Shown one piece after another: positions 55,237 through 64,000 of a DNA stretch of 64,000 nucleotides. Position 1 is the stretch's first letter. Each line of letters begins with the position of its first letter. Made by a program: the position numbers and the translations under genes. Below the pieces are notes generated by a model. It searched no databases and was not told the DNA's origin. It worked only from the letters and a program-made list of their open reading frames with translations. Source of the stretch: Pseudomonas brassicacearum (lineage in GTDB: Bacteria > Pseudomonadota > Gammaproteobacteria > Pseudomonadales > Pseudomonadaceae); contig NZ_CP045701.2 of assembly GCF_009601685.2 (NCBI RefSeq), positions 2,418,001 through 2,482,000 on the forward strand, read 5' to 3'.

Positions 55237-55749
55237 TCAGTGGCCTGCTTCATCGACGAGCAACAATCGAATGCCGAGATAACGTCGGGCTGCATCCTGC
55301 AAGTTGCCGAGCAGGCCCTGTCGGGAAAACCCGGGGTGCAGCGCCAGTACCTGGTTGGGGCCACCTTGCTCGCCGAGCTGGCGCAAGGTCTGGAACGTCC
55401 GGCGGAAAGCATCCAGGTCGCTGTCGACCCACAGGCCCCAGCACGGTTGCCGCTGGGCCAGTGCTTGCAGGTCCTGGCGACTGTTGCACACAGGCAGTAC
55501 GCGCCAGCGGTTGGGGTGACCGACCCAGGGGTGACCCTGGTGGTGCCAGCGTTCCAGGGTTTGATAAACCTGGCCTGCCATCTGCGCCGAGCCGAACAAC
55601 ATCAAGGTTCGATCTGGCGGCGTTGGCGATAACCGTTCGACCTCTCGGACCGTCGCAGTGGGGGCGGCCTGGTTTTGCCTGGCCCAGCGCCGCAGGCCGG
55701 CGGCCTGATCCAGGGTGTCCACCGCAGATAGGAACTGGGGGCCAGTCAT
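55237..55749 (-). CDS. Unknown protein coupled to FlhF
   Basis: A 170-residue soluble protein whose ATG at 55749 overlaps the flhF stop by ATGA. I recognise no family. It has no P-loop, so it is not the FlhG/FleN partner usually found after FlhF. Segments of note are RTLMLFGSAQMAGQVYQTLE, WRVLPVCNSRQDLQALA and NQVLALHPGFSRQGLLG, which look like an alpha/beta fold with alternating strands and helices. The position invites a role as an FlhF partner in flagellar placement or number. Confidence 0.72.
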   Translation of the reverse strand: MTGPQFLSAVDTLDQAAGLRRWARQNQAAPTATVREVERLSPTPPDRTLMLFGSAQMAGQVYQTLERWHHQGHPWVGHPNRWRVLPVCNSRQDLQALAQRQPCWGLWVDSDLDAFRRTFQTLRQLGEQGGPNQVLALHPGFSRQGLLGNLQDAARRYLGIRLLLVDEAGH

Positions 55750-58037
55750 GTGCAAATACGGGTGGGAGGGTTGTGCATGCGGCTCAAAGCATCGTTGATC
55801 GTCAGTAAATGCAACAAGCTTTCAAGGAGCCCCGATGCGTTGTCAGTGCGCTTTTCAGGCAGCAGACCCACCAGTTGAGTGCGTGCCTGAAAGGCCCAGT
55901 CCTCGCTGTCGTTGCTCAGTCGCACGGCGGTTGCGGCCAGTCCGGCCGCCAGGTACACGCGAATTTCGGCATTCAGGTGCGGCTGAATGCCGGTCAATAG
56001 CGTCCAGCCACGCCCGGTGAGCCTGGCCAGTTCATCATGCTTCAATTGCAAGATGAGATCGGCCATCTGACCCTGCAAAGCTTCTTGTATGTCGCCGCTG
56101 GCCAACCACCAACGTTGCCCCAGGCACTGGCCGCCATGGCTGTCATGCAGCGTGCCGAACCAAGCGCGCAAGGGGGCGTGAGGCGCGCCCTTGAGCGTGA
56201 CCGGCAGATGGCTCAGGTTCAGGCGCACGTTGCGGCCGCGGTACCTGAGCTCATGAACAGTCACCTCGTCGCAGCAGCTGAGCAACGTGCCAAGGGGCTT
56301 AAGCTCACCTTGATGGACGACCCGCTGGCGACCTTTGACGGGGCTTAACCACGTCTGCCCGTTATGACGCAATACTTCAAGTACTTGTGGGCTCGGGCAG
56401 GCGGACCACACATGACGATGGGCCGGCCAGCGCGGCTGGCACCAGTCCAAGCGTGGTTGCGGACCGATCGGCATTCGGTGTGTCAGCCATGGCCGGGCCT
56501 CCAAATGAGCAGCGTTGTCCACCGTTAACAGAGGCATGTTCCACGTGGCTCCGGGCATGGGGCGAGGCGTTCCCCACAGCAGCAGGCCATTGGGTTCGGC
56601 AGGCGTCCAACGCTCCTGCGTGCTCAGGAACGCCGCCCAACGCTGGTGCTGCACCGCTTGGGGCAGATCCATCAGCGGCCAGGTATCGAGCAGTTGCGCA
56701 AACCCTGCGATCTGTTGACTCAAGCTGCTGCGCAACGACGAAATAATCCGGCTCTGGCTCAATAAACCGCGCACGAGCGCGTCCAGTTGCCGAGGCGTCG
56801 AGACGTCCGGTTTTGCAGCGAACAGCGACGGGTGAGAGAGATCCAATGCTTGTTGCAGGAATGTCGACGCGGCGGGTAGCTGCAAGTCCTCAGGTACTTG
56901 CTGGCCGACGGACAAGTAATTCAGGCACAGGCCGTGGCGGATAATGATATCCAGCGCCGGCCCCAGCCGTGCGGCCTCATCGCATTTGCTGAGGATGCAA
57001 TCATCCAGTCGGCAACCGGCAGCCAGCGCGGCACTGCGATAGATTTGCACCACTTCTTCGAGGGTGTCGCCGTGGCTGGTCGCATTGATCACCAGTATCA
57101 GTCGCAGGGCCTGGCGGCTTGAGCCCAGTTGGGTGATTTGCTTGAGCAAGCGTTGATCGCGTTGGCTCATGCCTACGGTGTCGATGATCACCAGTCGCTT
57201 GTCGGCCAGTTCGGCCAGCAGCGGATCAAGTTCCGCCCCAGGCCCCGGAGTGTGCAGTTCGACACCCAGTAATTGAGCGTAGATACGCAGTTGTTCGTGG
57301 GCGCCGATACGAAAGTGGTCCGTGGTGATCAAGGCGACTTGATTGGCGCCATGGCGCATCACATATCGGGCCGCCAGTTTGGCGGTCGTGGTGGTTTTAC
57401 CCACGCCGGTCGGCCCCACCAGGGCGATGAGACGTGTGTTGTCGAACAGTTCAGCCTCATCGACAAGTTGATTCAGTTGGCTGTCCAGCTTTTGCGCCAA
57501 CCAGCTTTGCAGCCTGGCTGGGGTGGCGTCAGGGCCCAGCAGCGGGGTAGGCGTCGTGCCGAGTATTTCCTCGCTCAACTGAGCACTGAAACCTGCATCA
57601 AGCAGCCGGTTGAGCAATTGGGACCGGCAGCCCAGGTCGGTGCCCGAACGTTGTGTCTGGCGATCGATGAGCTGGCGCATGTCTTGGATTTCGTTCAACA
57701 GGCGCTCACTCAGCGTGGCGAAATCCATGACGGTTGCTGATGTGGCGCTCGCCGCCACGGGCCGTTCAACAGGCGGGGGAGATGGCCTGCTGAGCTGGTT
57801 GGCGTATGCGGCAGCGGCTTGGCGCGCGCTGACCTGCACGATGTCGTCCGGTTCGGCGAGTGTGGCAAGCGTTGACGCTGCAGCGGCCGGCGGCTGTGCT
57901 TCTGGTGCCAGTGCCATGATCTCGACACCGTCTTCGGTCATGCGACTCGACAGGATCAGGGCTTCGTCACCCAAGACAAGACGAACCTGATTCATCGCCT
58001 CGCGGCTGTTGGCGCCGATAAAACGTTGGGCACTCAC
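55746..58037 (-). CDS. flhF: FlhF-like SRP-type GTPase with long C-terminal extension
   Basis: A 763-residue protein. An N-terminal FlhF B domain (SAQRFIGANSREAMNQVR) is followed by a Pro/Ala linker and a helical N domain. The SRP-GTPase domain spans about 203-400: P-loop GPTGVGKTT at 208-216, DTVGM near 286, and SKCDEA near 350 in place of TKxD. Typical FlhF proteins end near residue 430. Here about 350 further residues follow, Trp-rich and probably mixed alpha/beta, with no family I recognise. FlhF normally sets flagellar site and number. ATGA overlaps join it to flhA upstream and the 170-residue unknown downstream. Confidence 0.88.
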   Translation of the reverse strand: MSAQRFIGANSREAMNQVRLVLGDEALILSSRMTEDGVEIMALAPEAQPPAAAASTLATLAEPDDIVQVSARQAAAAYANQLSRPSPPPVERPVAASATSATVMDFATLSERLLNEIQDMRQLIDRQTQRSGTDLGCRSQLLNRLLDAGFSAQLSEEILGTTPTPLLGPDATPARLQSWLAQKLDSQLNQLVDEAELFDNTRLIALVGPTGVGKTTTTAKLAARYVMRHGANQVALITTDHFRIGAHEQLRIYAQLLGVELHTPGPGAELDPLLAELADKRLVIIDTVGMSQRDQRLLKQITQLGSSRQALRLILVINATSHGDTLEEVVQIYRSAALAAGCRLDDCILSKCDEAARLGPALDIIIRHGLCLNYLSVGQQVPEDLQLPAASTFLQQALDLSHPSLFAAKPDVSTPRQLDALVRGLLSQSRIISSLRSSLSQQIAGFAQLLDTWPLMDLPQAVQHQRWAAFLSTQERWTPAEPNGLLLWGTPRPMPGATWNMPLLTVDNAAHLEARPWLTHRMPIGPQPRLDWCQPRWPAHRHVWSACPSPQVLEVLRHNGQTWLSPVKGRQRVVHQGELKPLGTLLSCCDEVTVHELRYRGRNVRLNLSHLPVTLKGAPHAPLRAWFGTLHDSHGGQCLGQRWWLASGDIQEALQGQMADLILQLKHDELARLTGRGWTLLTGIQPHLNAEIRVYLAAGLAATAVRLSNDSEDWAFQARTQLVGLLPEKRTDNASGLLESLLHLLTINDALSRMHNPPTRICT

Positions 58038-60127
58038 TTGGGCGTTGCTCCTATCACGTTAATCATACGAAGCGTGCGGTCATCCGGCACTTCGCTCAGG
58101 GAGATCACCGTCAATTGACGCAAGCGCCGCCGCAAGAAGCGCGATAGCACTGGGCGCAGCTTGTTCGGCACGACCAGCACGGGCGGTTCGCTGCTGACTT
58201 CCTGGCGCTTAAGGGCCAGCGAAGTCTGGTGCATCAGGTTGTCTGCCAAGCTAGGCTCCAGCGACCCACCATTGCCCACGGCCTGCATCAGTACCTGTTC
58301 AAGGTTGAAGTCCAGTCCGATGACTTTCAGTTCGGGTTTGTTGGCAAACAACTGGTTGACGATCGAGCGGCCCAGGGCGATGCGCACCACGGCGGTCAGC
58401 TCTTGCACATCCGGCGGTTGCTGCGCGCCGCCATGTTCGGCCAGGGCATCGAGAATGGTGCGCATGTCACGGATCGAGACGTTTTCTTCCAGCAGGTTCT
58501 GCAGCACGCGTTGCAAGACGGTCAGCGTCACCAGCTTGGGCACGACTTCGTCGATCAACCCTTTGCTGTCTGGACCGAGTTTGTCCAGGAGCTTTTGCAC
58601 TTCGCCGCGGCCGAGCATGTCTTTGGCGTGTTGGTGCAGCAAATGGTTGAGGTGGGTGGCCGTCACGGTGCTGGCGTCGACCACGGTGTAGCCATAAATC
58701 TGTCCGTGTTCACGCAAATTCGGCTCGATCCAGATGGCCGGCAAACCAAACGCCGGGTCCACGGCCTCTGTGCCTGCCAACTCGTGGGTGACCTTGCCAG
58801 GATTGATGGCCAGCCACTTGCCGGGAAAGATTTCGCCGCGCCCGATCTCAACGCCTTTCAGGCTGATGATGTAGGTGTTGGGTGACAGCTCAAGCTTGTC
58901 GCGCACATGCACCACTGGGGGGAGGAAGCCGACGTCCTGGGCGAACTTTTTGCGCAGGCTTTTGATACGTGTGACCAGCTCGCCTTGCTGGCGTACATCC
59001 ACCAATGGAATCAGTCGGTGGCCCACGCGTAAGCTCAAGGTATCGACCAGCTGCACGTCATCCCATGTGGCTTCGGTACTTTGTGACGCCGATTTGGGCA
59101 ACAGGGTCTGGATCGAGTTTTCCACGGGCGCCTCCTCCTGTTTGGAGAACCACCAGCCCAGGCCGCCGAGCAATCCGGTGAGGATCAGGAACACCAGGTT
59201 AGGCATGCCCGGGACCAGCCCGAGCAACCCCATCACGCCTGCGGTCATCATCAGCACTTTGGGCCGACTGAACAGTTGGCCCATCATCTGTTGGCCCACG
59301 TCCTGTTCGGTATTGACCCGCGAGACCGTGACACCCGCGGCGATGGAAATCACCAGGCCAGGGATCTGAGCCACCAGACCGTCGCCGATGGTCAGCATGG
59401 TGTAGGTGTGAGCGGCGTCGCTGAAGACCATGTCGTGTTGCAGGATGCCGATGGCCAGGCCGCCGATGATGCAGACCGCCATGATGACCAGGCCCGCTAC
59501 CGCGTCGCCCCGCACGAATTTGCTCGCGCCGTCCATGGACCCGAAGAAGTCGGCTTCCTGGGCGACCTCCTTGCGTCGTTGGCGGGCTTGCGGTTCGCCG
59601 ATCAGGCCGGCGTTCAAATCGGCGTCGATTGCCATCTGCTTGCCGGGCATCGAGTCCAGGGTAAAGCGCGCGCCGACCTCTGCGATCCGTCCGGCACCTT
59701 TGGTGATCACCATGAAGTTGATGGTGACCAGAATCAGGAACAACGCCAGGCCCACGGCGAAGTTCCCGCCCACCAGGAACTCGCCAAAGGCCTCGATAAC
59801 CTTTCCGGCGGCATCGGGGCCTGTATGCCCCTCCATTAGAATCACTCGGGTCGAGGCGACGTTGAGCGACAGGCGCAGCAAGGTGGTGAACAGCAACACA
59901 GAGGGAAACGCAGAGAAATCCAGCGGCTTCTCCGTGAGCATGCTCACCATCAAGACCATGATTGCCAGGGCAATGTTGAAGGTGAAGAGCAGGTCCAGAA
60001 TAAACGTCGGCAGGGGGAGGATCATCATCGACAGGATGAGGACGATCAACACGGGCCCGGTCATGATCTTCAGGTCAGTTTTGGCCAGCCAGGAATCAGG
60101 TCCGAGTAAGTCGGTCATGCCTTTCAT
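58034..60127 (-). CDS. flhA: Flagellar export gate protein FlhA
   Basis: A 697-residue export-gate protein of the flagellar type III apparatus. The N-terminal half has about eight TM helices, and the FHIPEP signature ARFTLDSMPGKQMAIDADL lies near residue 150. The C-terminal cytoplasmic platform, about 330-697, binds substrates and chaperones. Length is normal. The order flhB-flhA with ATGA overlap matches flagellar operons. Confidence 0.96.
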   Translation of the reverse strand: MKGMTDLLGPDSWLAKTDLKIMTGPVLIVLILSMMILPLPTFILDLLFTFNIALAIMVLMVSMLTEKPLDFSAFPSVLLFTTLLRLSLNVASTRVILMEGHTGPDAAGKVIEAFGEFLVGGNFAVGLALFLILVTINFMVITKGAGRIAEVGARFTLDSMPGKQMAIDADLNAGLIGEPQARQRRKEVAQEADFFGSMDGASKFVRGDAVAGLVIMAVCIIGGLAIGILQHDMVFSDAAHTYTMLTIGDGLVAQIPGLVISIAAGVTVSRVNTEQDVGQQMMGQLFSRPKVLMMTAGVMGLLGLVPGMPNLVFLILTGLLGGLGWWFSKQEEAPVENSIQTLLPKSASQSTEATWDDVQLVDTLSLRVGHRLIPLVDVRQQGELVTRIKSLRKKFAQDVGFLPPVVHVRDKLELSPNTYIISLKGVEIGRGEIFPGKWLAINPGKVTHELAGTEAVDPAFGLPAIWIEPNLREHGQIYGYTVVDASTVTATHLNHLLHQHAKDMLGRGEVQKLLDKLGPDSKGLIDEVVPKLVTLTVLQRVLQNLLEENVSIRDMRTILDALAEHGGAQQPPDVQELTAVVRIALGRSIVNQLFANKPELKVIGLDFNLEQVLMQAVGNGGSLEPSLADNLMHQTSLALKRQEVSSEPPVLVVPNKLRPVLSRFLRRRLRQLTVISLSEVPDDRTLRMINVIGATPK

Positions 60128-61293
60128 TCGTTCTGCTCATCCTCAGGTTTCGCGTTACGCGGGCCACGCTGGTCCATACCCGGTGGTACGGACAGATTGA
60201 CCGGGGTCGGTGGAACGTCACCGCCATGCTCATTGACGCGCTTGAGGCGTATGGCCCAGGCGACGACTTCGGCGACAACGGTGTAAAGCTCAATGGGGAT
60301 TTCACGATCCAGATCGACGTGGAAGTAAAGGGCGCGAGCCAGTGGGGGCGCTTGCAGCACGGGCAAGTCATGTTCCTGGGCGATTTCGCGAATGCGCAGG
60401 GCCACATCGTCGGCACCCTTGGCAACCACCCTGGGGGCGCCGTGCTCGTCTTTTCGATAAGACAGGGCCACGGCGAAATGGCTGGGGTTAGTGACGATGA
60501 CGTCGGCCTTGGGCACCTTGCTCATCATCCGTCGCCGCGCACGTGCCTGCTGCAACTGACGGATTCGCGCCTTGATGTGGGGGTCGCCGTCGGCGTTCTT
60601 GTGTTCCTGGCGTTGTTCCTCCTTGGACATGCGCAGGTTTTTCGCGTACGTCCACAACTGATAAGGCGTGTCCATGCCAACGACGATGATCAATGCCGTC
60701 ACACACATCGCACAGGACTTGGCCGTCAACTCCATGACCGCTGCCAGGGCTTGCTGTGCGGGCATTTGTGGCAAGGCCAGCAATTGCCCTATGTGCGCCT
60801 TGAGGAAGAAGTAGAGCACCGTGCCGATCAACGTCGCCTTCGCGATGGCTTTTGCCAGTTCGACCAACACCTGCACGGAAAACAGCCGTGCCAGCCCACT
60901 CATCGGATTGACCCTCGAAAACTGCGGCCGTACTGCGGCCAGGGTAATCACCAGTCCTCCCAGTAGCGCCGGTGCGGCCATGGCTGTGAAGGTCATCAGG
61001 GCGAAGAACGGGACCAAGGCGAACAGCGCGATCTGGCTCAATGACCAGAGCACACTGAGCATGCGTGCGGTGTCGAACAGTTGTGCGCGTTCGAACAGCA
61101 GCGCCTGCTCCATGACCTGACCGAGGTTGTCATACAGTTTGCCGCCCATCATCCACAGCCCGCCGATGCCGGCCAGCAGCATGACGAAGGTGTTCAGTTC
61201 TCGAGAGCGTACGACCTGGCCCTGTTCACGGGCCTTCTCTATGCGTCGCGGCGACGCCGCTTCGGTCTTGTCCTCTCTGCTGGTCTCGGCCAT
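60124..61293 (-). CDS. flhB: Flagellar export switch protein FlhB
   Basis: A 389-residue export apparatus protein that switches substrate from rod/hook to filament. It begins with SREDKTEAASPRRIEKAREQGQV and has four TM helices. The cytoplasmic domain carries the autocleavage loop as NPSH (VTNPSHFAVALSY) instead of the usual NPTH. The C-terminal tail is Pro-rich and acidic. GGAGAGCC precedes the ATG. It is the first gene of the flhB-flhA-flhF-unknown operon. Confidence 0.95.
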   Translation of the reverse strand: MAETSREDKTEAASPRRIEKAREQGQVVRSRELNTFVMLLAGIGGLWMMGGKLYDNLGQVMEQALLFERAQLFDTARMLSVLWSLSQIALFALVPFFALMTFTAMAAPALLGGLVITLAAVRPQFSRVNPMSGLARLFSVQVLVELAKAIAKATLIGTVLYFFLKAHIGQLLALPQMPAQQALAAVMELTAKSCAMCVTALIIVVGMDTPYQLWTYAKNLRMSKEEQRQEHKNADGDPHIKARIRQLQQARARRRMMSKVPKADVIVTNPSHFAVALSYRKDEHGAPRVVAKGADDVALRIREIAQEHDLPVLQAPPLARALYFHVDLDREIPIELYTVVAEVVAWAIRLKRVNEHGGDVPPTPVNLSVPPGMDQRGPRNAKPEDEQNE

Positions 61294-61396
61294 GGCTCTC
61301 CAAGCGCCTGCGGCGACCCGCGCGACATGTCAAAGGTCGCTATTGTGCGCAGCCGCCCAGAGACCCGATCGTGGAAACACCACACACAATCGAGCG

Positions 61397-62299
61397 CTAA
61401 TGTCCGGTTTGTTCCGCAGGTTTGCTTGTGGAGGGCTCCGAGGGGGTTGGTTCAGGTATGTCCAACGGACCGTATTCGTCCTGGGACAAAATCCGCTGCG
61501 CAGCGCGGCTGTCCAGCACGATGATTTCGATTCGTCGATTGGACGCGTCATAAGGGCCGGCACCGTGGAAGCGGATGCGATCGGACATGCCGGAGACACG
61601 CAGCAACTTGTCCGAATCCAGGCCGCCGGCGACCAGCTCCTGGCGAGAGGCTTTGGCGCGGTCGGCGGACAAGTCCCAGTTGTTGTAGCCGGCCTCACCG
61701 CCGGGATACGGGTGACTGTCGGTATGCCCGCTGATTTGAATGCGATTGGGCAGCTCATTGAGTACGGGGGCGAAGGTCCGCAGGAGCTTGCGTAAGTACG
61801 GCGCGACATTGGCGCTGCCCAGTTCGAACATGGGGCGTTTGTCCGTGTCGAGCAACTGCACGCGTAAACCTTCCGGGCTCAGCTCTATCGAAATCTGCTG
61901 CTTGAGCTCCCTGAGTTGCGGATCGCGCTCCACGGCACTTTCCAATCGTTGCTTGAGTGACTCCAGGCGGCGGCGTTCCTCGCCGGACAAGTGTTCGGGG
62001 CGCTGATTCAGGCGTGCCTGCTCGCCCTGGGAGAAGCGTGGGTCCGGGCCTCCGCCGGGAATTGCACGGGTGCTCGCCGAATTGCGATCGCCTTTGCTCA
62101 TGGCGACCAGCAAGGGGGTACTGAAATATTCGGCAATGGCATCCTTGTCGCTTTTGCTGGCGTTGGACAATACCCATAACACCAGAAACAGCGCCATGAG
62201 CGCGGTCATGAAGTCGGCGAAGGCAATTTTCCAGGCCCCGCCATGATGTCCGTGCGCGGCCTTTTTCTTGCGCCGGATGATGATCGGCTGCTCGCTCAT
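61397..62299 (-). CDS. motB: Flagellar stator protein MotB
   Basis: A 300-residue proton-stator B subunit. The basic N-terminus (RRKKKAAHGHHGG) leads to a single TM with the proton-carrying Asp29 in AFADFMTALMALFLVLWVL, then a plug, and the OmpA peptidoglycan-binding domain (ISGHTDSHPY, NWDLSADRAKASRQEL, NRRIEIIVL). It closely follows the enteric pattern. The ATG overlaps the motA stop, as in the classical motAB pair. Confidence 0.95.
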   Translation of the reverse strand: MSEQPIIIRRKKKAAHGHHGGAWKIAFADFMTALMALFLVLWVLSNASKSDKDAIAEYFSTPLLVAMSKGDRNSASTRAIPGGGPDPRFSQGEQARLNQRPEHLSGEERRRLESLKQRLESAVERDPQLRELKQQISIELSPEGLRVQLLDTDKRPMFELGSANVAPYLRKLLRTFAPVLNELPNRIQISGHTDSHPYPGGEAGYNNWDLSADRAKASRQELVAGGLDSDKLLRVSGMSDRIRFHGAGPYDASNRRIEIIVLDSRAAQRILSQDEYGPLDIPEPTPSEPSTSKPAEQTGH

Positions 62300-63180
62300 A
62301 CTTTTTCCAGGCCAAGTGGGGCGTTGCCACCGCTGCCACGCACGTAGCTTTCCAGCTCCAGCGCGCTGGGTCTTTCGCTGGTGTGCAGGGCCTTTCGACC
62401 GAACTCAACGGCCAGTTGCGGTGGCAGTCCTTGCAGGCTCGCCAGCAGCGTGACACGAATGCACTGCAGCATCTTGGCGGACTCGGCGGCTTGTCGATCA
62501 ATCCGGCTGGCCAATGGTGCAACCACGCCGTAGGCCAGGTAGATGCCGAGGAAGGTGCCGACCAGTGCATGGGCAATCATCTGGCCCATCAAGTCCGGAC
62601 CCACGTCGACCGAGCTCAAGGCTTTGACCACCCCCATGACCGCCGCAACGATGCCGAAGGCCGGTAATGCGTCGCTGACTTTGTACAGGGCGTCGGAGGG
62701 CAAATGGGCTTCGTGTTCGAACTCTTCGATTTCGTGCAGCATCAGTTCGTCGAGCTCGTGGGTCTGCATGGCGCTGCTGATCAACAGGCGCAGGTAATCG
62801 GTGATGAAATTGATGATCATCGGATCGCTGGCCAGTCGCGGGTACAGGCTGAAAATCGGGCTCTGACCGGGCTCGTCGATATCCCGCTCCAGGGCGAGCA
62901 TGCCTTCGCGCCGAGCCTTGCTCAGCAGGATATACATCAGCGCCATCAGCTCCATGTACAACGCTTTGTCGTACTTGGCGCTACGTTTGAAGCGTGAGAC
63001 GGCGTTGAGCGTGGCCCTGATGGCCTTGCCGTTGTTCGCGGCGATGAACGCTCCGATACCGGCCCCTCCAATCATCAGCAGTTCAGTGGGCTGATACAGT
63101 GGGCCCAGGCTGCCACCGGACAGGACGAAGCCACCGAACACCGACAAAAGTACAACGGTAAGCCCTATTGCGATGAGCAC
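62296..63180 (-). CDS. motA: Flagellar stator protein MotA, GTG start
   Basis: A 294-residue stator A subunit with four TM helices: VLIAIGLTVVLLSVFGGF at the start, PTELLMIGGAGIGAFIAANN, then ALPAFGIVAAVMGVVKAL with the conserved Pro, and ALVGTFLGIYLAYGVVAPL. The cytoplasmic loop carries the RLASDPMI and EIEEFEHE regions. AAGGAACG upstream of a GTG at 63180 gives the exact family length; the open frame further upstream is rich in Pro and Arg and is not MotA-like. It follows flhC by 226 bp and is coupled to motB. Confidence 0.93.
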   Translation of the reverse strand: MLIAIGLTVVLLSVFGGFVLSGGSLGPLYQPTELLMIGGAGIGAFIAANNGKAIRATLNAVSRFKRSAKYDKALYMELMALMYILLSKARREGMLALERDIDEPGQSPIFSLYPRLASDPMIINFITDYLRLLISSAMQTHELDELMLHEIEEFEHEAHLPSDALYKVSDALPAFGIVAAVMGVVKALSSVDVGPDLMGQMIAHALVGTFLGIYLAYGVVAPLASRIDRQAAESAKMLQCIRVTLLASLQGLPPQLAVEFGRKALHTSERPSALELESYVRGSGGNAPLGLEKV

Positions 63181-63406
63181 GTGGTCGTTCCTTAATTTCA
63201 AGAAATAGATGACCTGCGGAATATCGGCAGGGGTGTCCAGAACTTGAATTATTTTCTTCGCTTTGCGGCGCGGGCGCGGCGGGGGGGCGGCAGGTGGTGC
63301 AGGCAAAATTCCACCGGTGCGCGCAAGCGCCCGGTGGCAAGGGATAAACCCATCTGGATTTACCTGCTCCTTTCAATCGCGGGTTTTTTTGGCGAGGCTT
63401 TTTGTT

Positions 63407-63973
63407 TTACACCTTGCGTACCGGAGGCAGGCGATCGAGCAACTGGGCTTCGATGTCCCGGCGTTTCAAGGTTTTTCCTGCGCGTGACGGCGGTTGGCAG
63501 ATCCCGCAGACGTAGTTCTGTACCGGTGCGTGAGAGTGCGCAACGAACTCGCCTGAACAGCATGAGCAGCGGATCAGCTCAAGCATGTCGCTTTCAAAAA
63601 AACGTACGAGCGTCCAGGCGCGTGTCAGGCCGAGCACCAGCTCACCCTCCTGGTCGCCGACCTGCTCCAGGTAGAGGCGATAGGCTTTGACGAACGCATC
63701 GATCCGGTATCCGCCAATTTCGATCATGCTTCGGTACATGCCGTAGAACAGCGATGAGTGGATATTCGGTAGCCATGTGACGAACCAGTCGGTGGAGAAG
63801 GGCAGCATGCCCTTGGGCGGAGAGGCTCCTCGAACCTCTTTGTACAGCCGGATGAGGCGTCCACGGCTAAGCGACGTCTCGGTTTCCAGCACCTGCAGGC
63901 GTGCGCCCAGTTCAATCAGTTCGATTGCCAGCTGCACTTGCTGCATTTCGGTGACCAGGCTTTTTTCTGACAT
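63407..63973 (-). CDS. flhC: Flagellar master regulator subunit FlhC
   Basis: A 188-residue subunit of the FlhD4C2 activator that turns on class II flagellar operons with sigma-70. The zinc site of four cysteines is present at 136/139 and 156/159 (CSCC and CGIC). The N-terminal helices start with [17 protein letters not shown]. Pseudomonads normally use FleQ for their main polar flagella, so FlhC marks a second, enteric-type system. It is immediately downstream of what looks like the end of flhD. Confidence 0.94.
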   Translation of the reverse strand: MSEKSLVTEMQQVQLAIELIELGARLQVLETETSLSRGRLIRLYKEVRGASPPKGMLPFSTDWFVTWLPNIHSSLFYGMYRSMIEIGGYRIDAFVKAYRLYLEQVGDQEGELVLGLTRAWTLVRFFESDMLELIRCSCCSGEFVAHSHAPVQNYVCGICQPPSRAGKTLKRRDIEAQLLDRLPPVRKV

Positions 63974-63976
63974 GGA

Positions 63977-64000
63977 TCAGCCTTCCCCGAACCGTATATC
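63977..64000 (-). CDS. flhD: Probable 3' end of flhD (partial)
   Basis: The last 24 bases, read leftward, give an open frame ending in DIRFGEG and TGA, three bases before the flhC ATG. Only position supports flhD, since flhD precedes flhC in all systems I know. The rest of the gene lies beyond the window. Confidence 0.5.
   Translation of the reverse strand, partial: DIRFGEG

Noticed and set aside
55746..57037. FlhF tail as an inserted transposase-like domain
   Set aside because: A few strands loosely recall DDE-type folds, but no catalytic triad or terminal repeats can be found and the frame is continuous. Left as unknown.

Overview
The window reads as a chromosomal segment of a plant-associated Pseudomonas of the fluorescens complex. 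Evidence is the GC-rich, ATGA-coupled operon style, REP hairpins built on a GTGGGAGCGAGC core, an acdS gene encoding a true ACC deaminase, and a second flagellar locus driven by FlhDC. The combination of acdS with an FlhDC-type accessory flagellum recalls the P. corrugata/brassicacearum/F113 group. That placement is inference from remembered genomes, not a computed match.

Layout. 3-7295 is a plus-strand catabolic operon: amidase, deacetylase-fold imidase/PgdA-like hydrolase, MFS carrier, two SDRs, a 99-residue unknown, a CobW GTPase and a signal-less binding-protein homologue. 7443-9818 holds a metallo-beta-lactamase-fold hydrolase and a small partner, divergent from a LysR gene. 10030-14953 pairs a periplasmic sugar-type binding protein with a very large hybrid histidine kinase. 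15007-20473 is an ACC module: acdR, acdS, two small unknowns, and an AceE/MdeB-like 2-oxoacid dehydrogenase E1 suited to removing the 2-oxobutyrate that AcdS makes. 20676-29812 is a peptide ABC importer co-transcribed with two M20 peptidases, with a divergent LysR. 29895-32541 has an MFS carrier beside an apparent deletion scar that removed the 5' halves of a divergent MmgE/PrpD gene and a LysR gene. 32799-37629 is a D-tartrate locus (DctA-type carrier, tartrate dehydratase, LysR, MFS). 37813-41584 holds small enzymes, an OPT transporter and a small unknown. 41860-46088 is a second binding-protein/receptor pair, this time with a GGDEF-EAL protein.

46186 to the right edge is flagellar. It contains a PomAB-like stator pair, a flagellin with a near-consensus sigma-28 promoter, a TPR-GT41-methyltransferase fusion likely to modify flagellin, ugd cotranscribed with fliA, a 170-residue unknown, an FlhF with a C-terminal extension of about 350 residues, flhA, flhB, and flhD(partial)-flhC-motA-motB in enteric order.

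The most unusual parts are the extended FlhF with its coupled unknown partner, the ugd/glycosyltransferase content of the flagellar locus, the two stators, and the recurring binding-protein plus transmembrane-receptor pairs. No tRNA, rRNA, CRISPR array, insertion sequence or prophage was seen.
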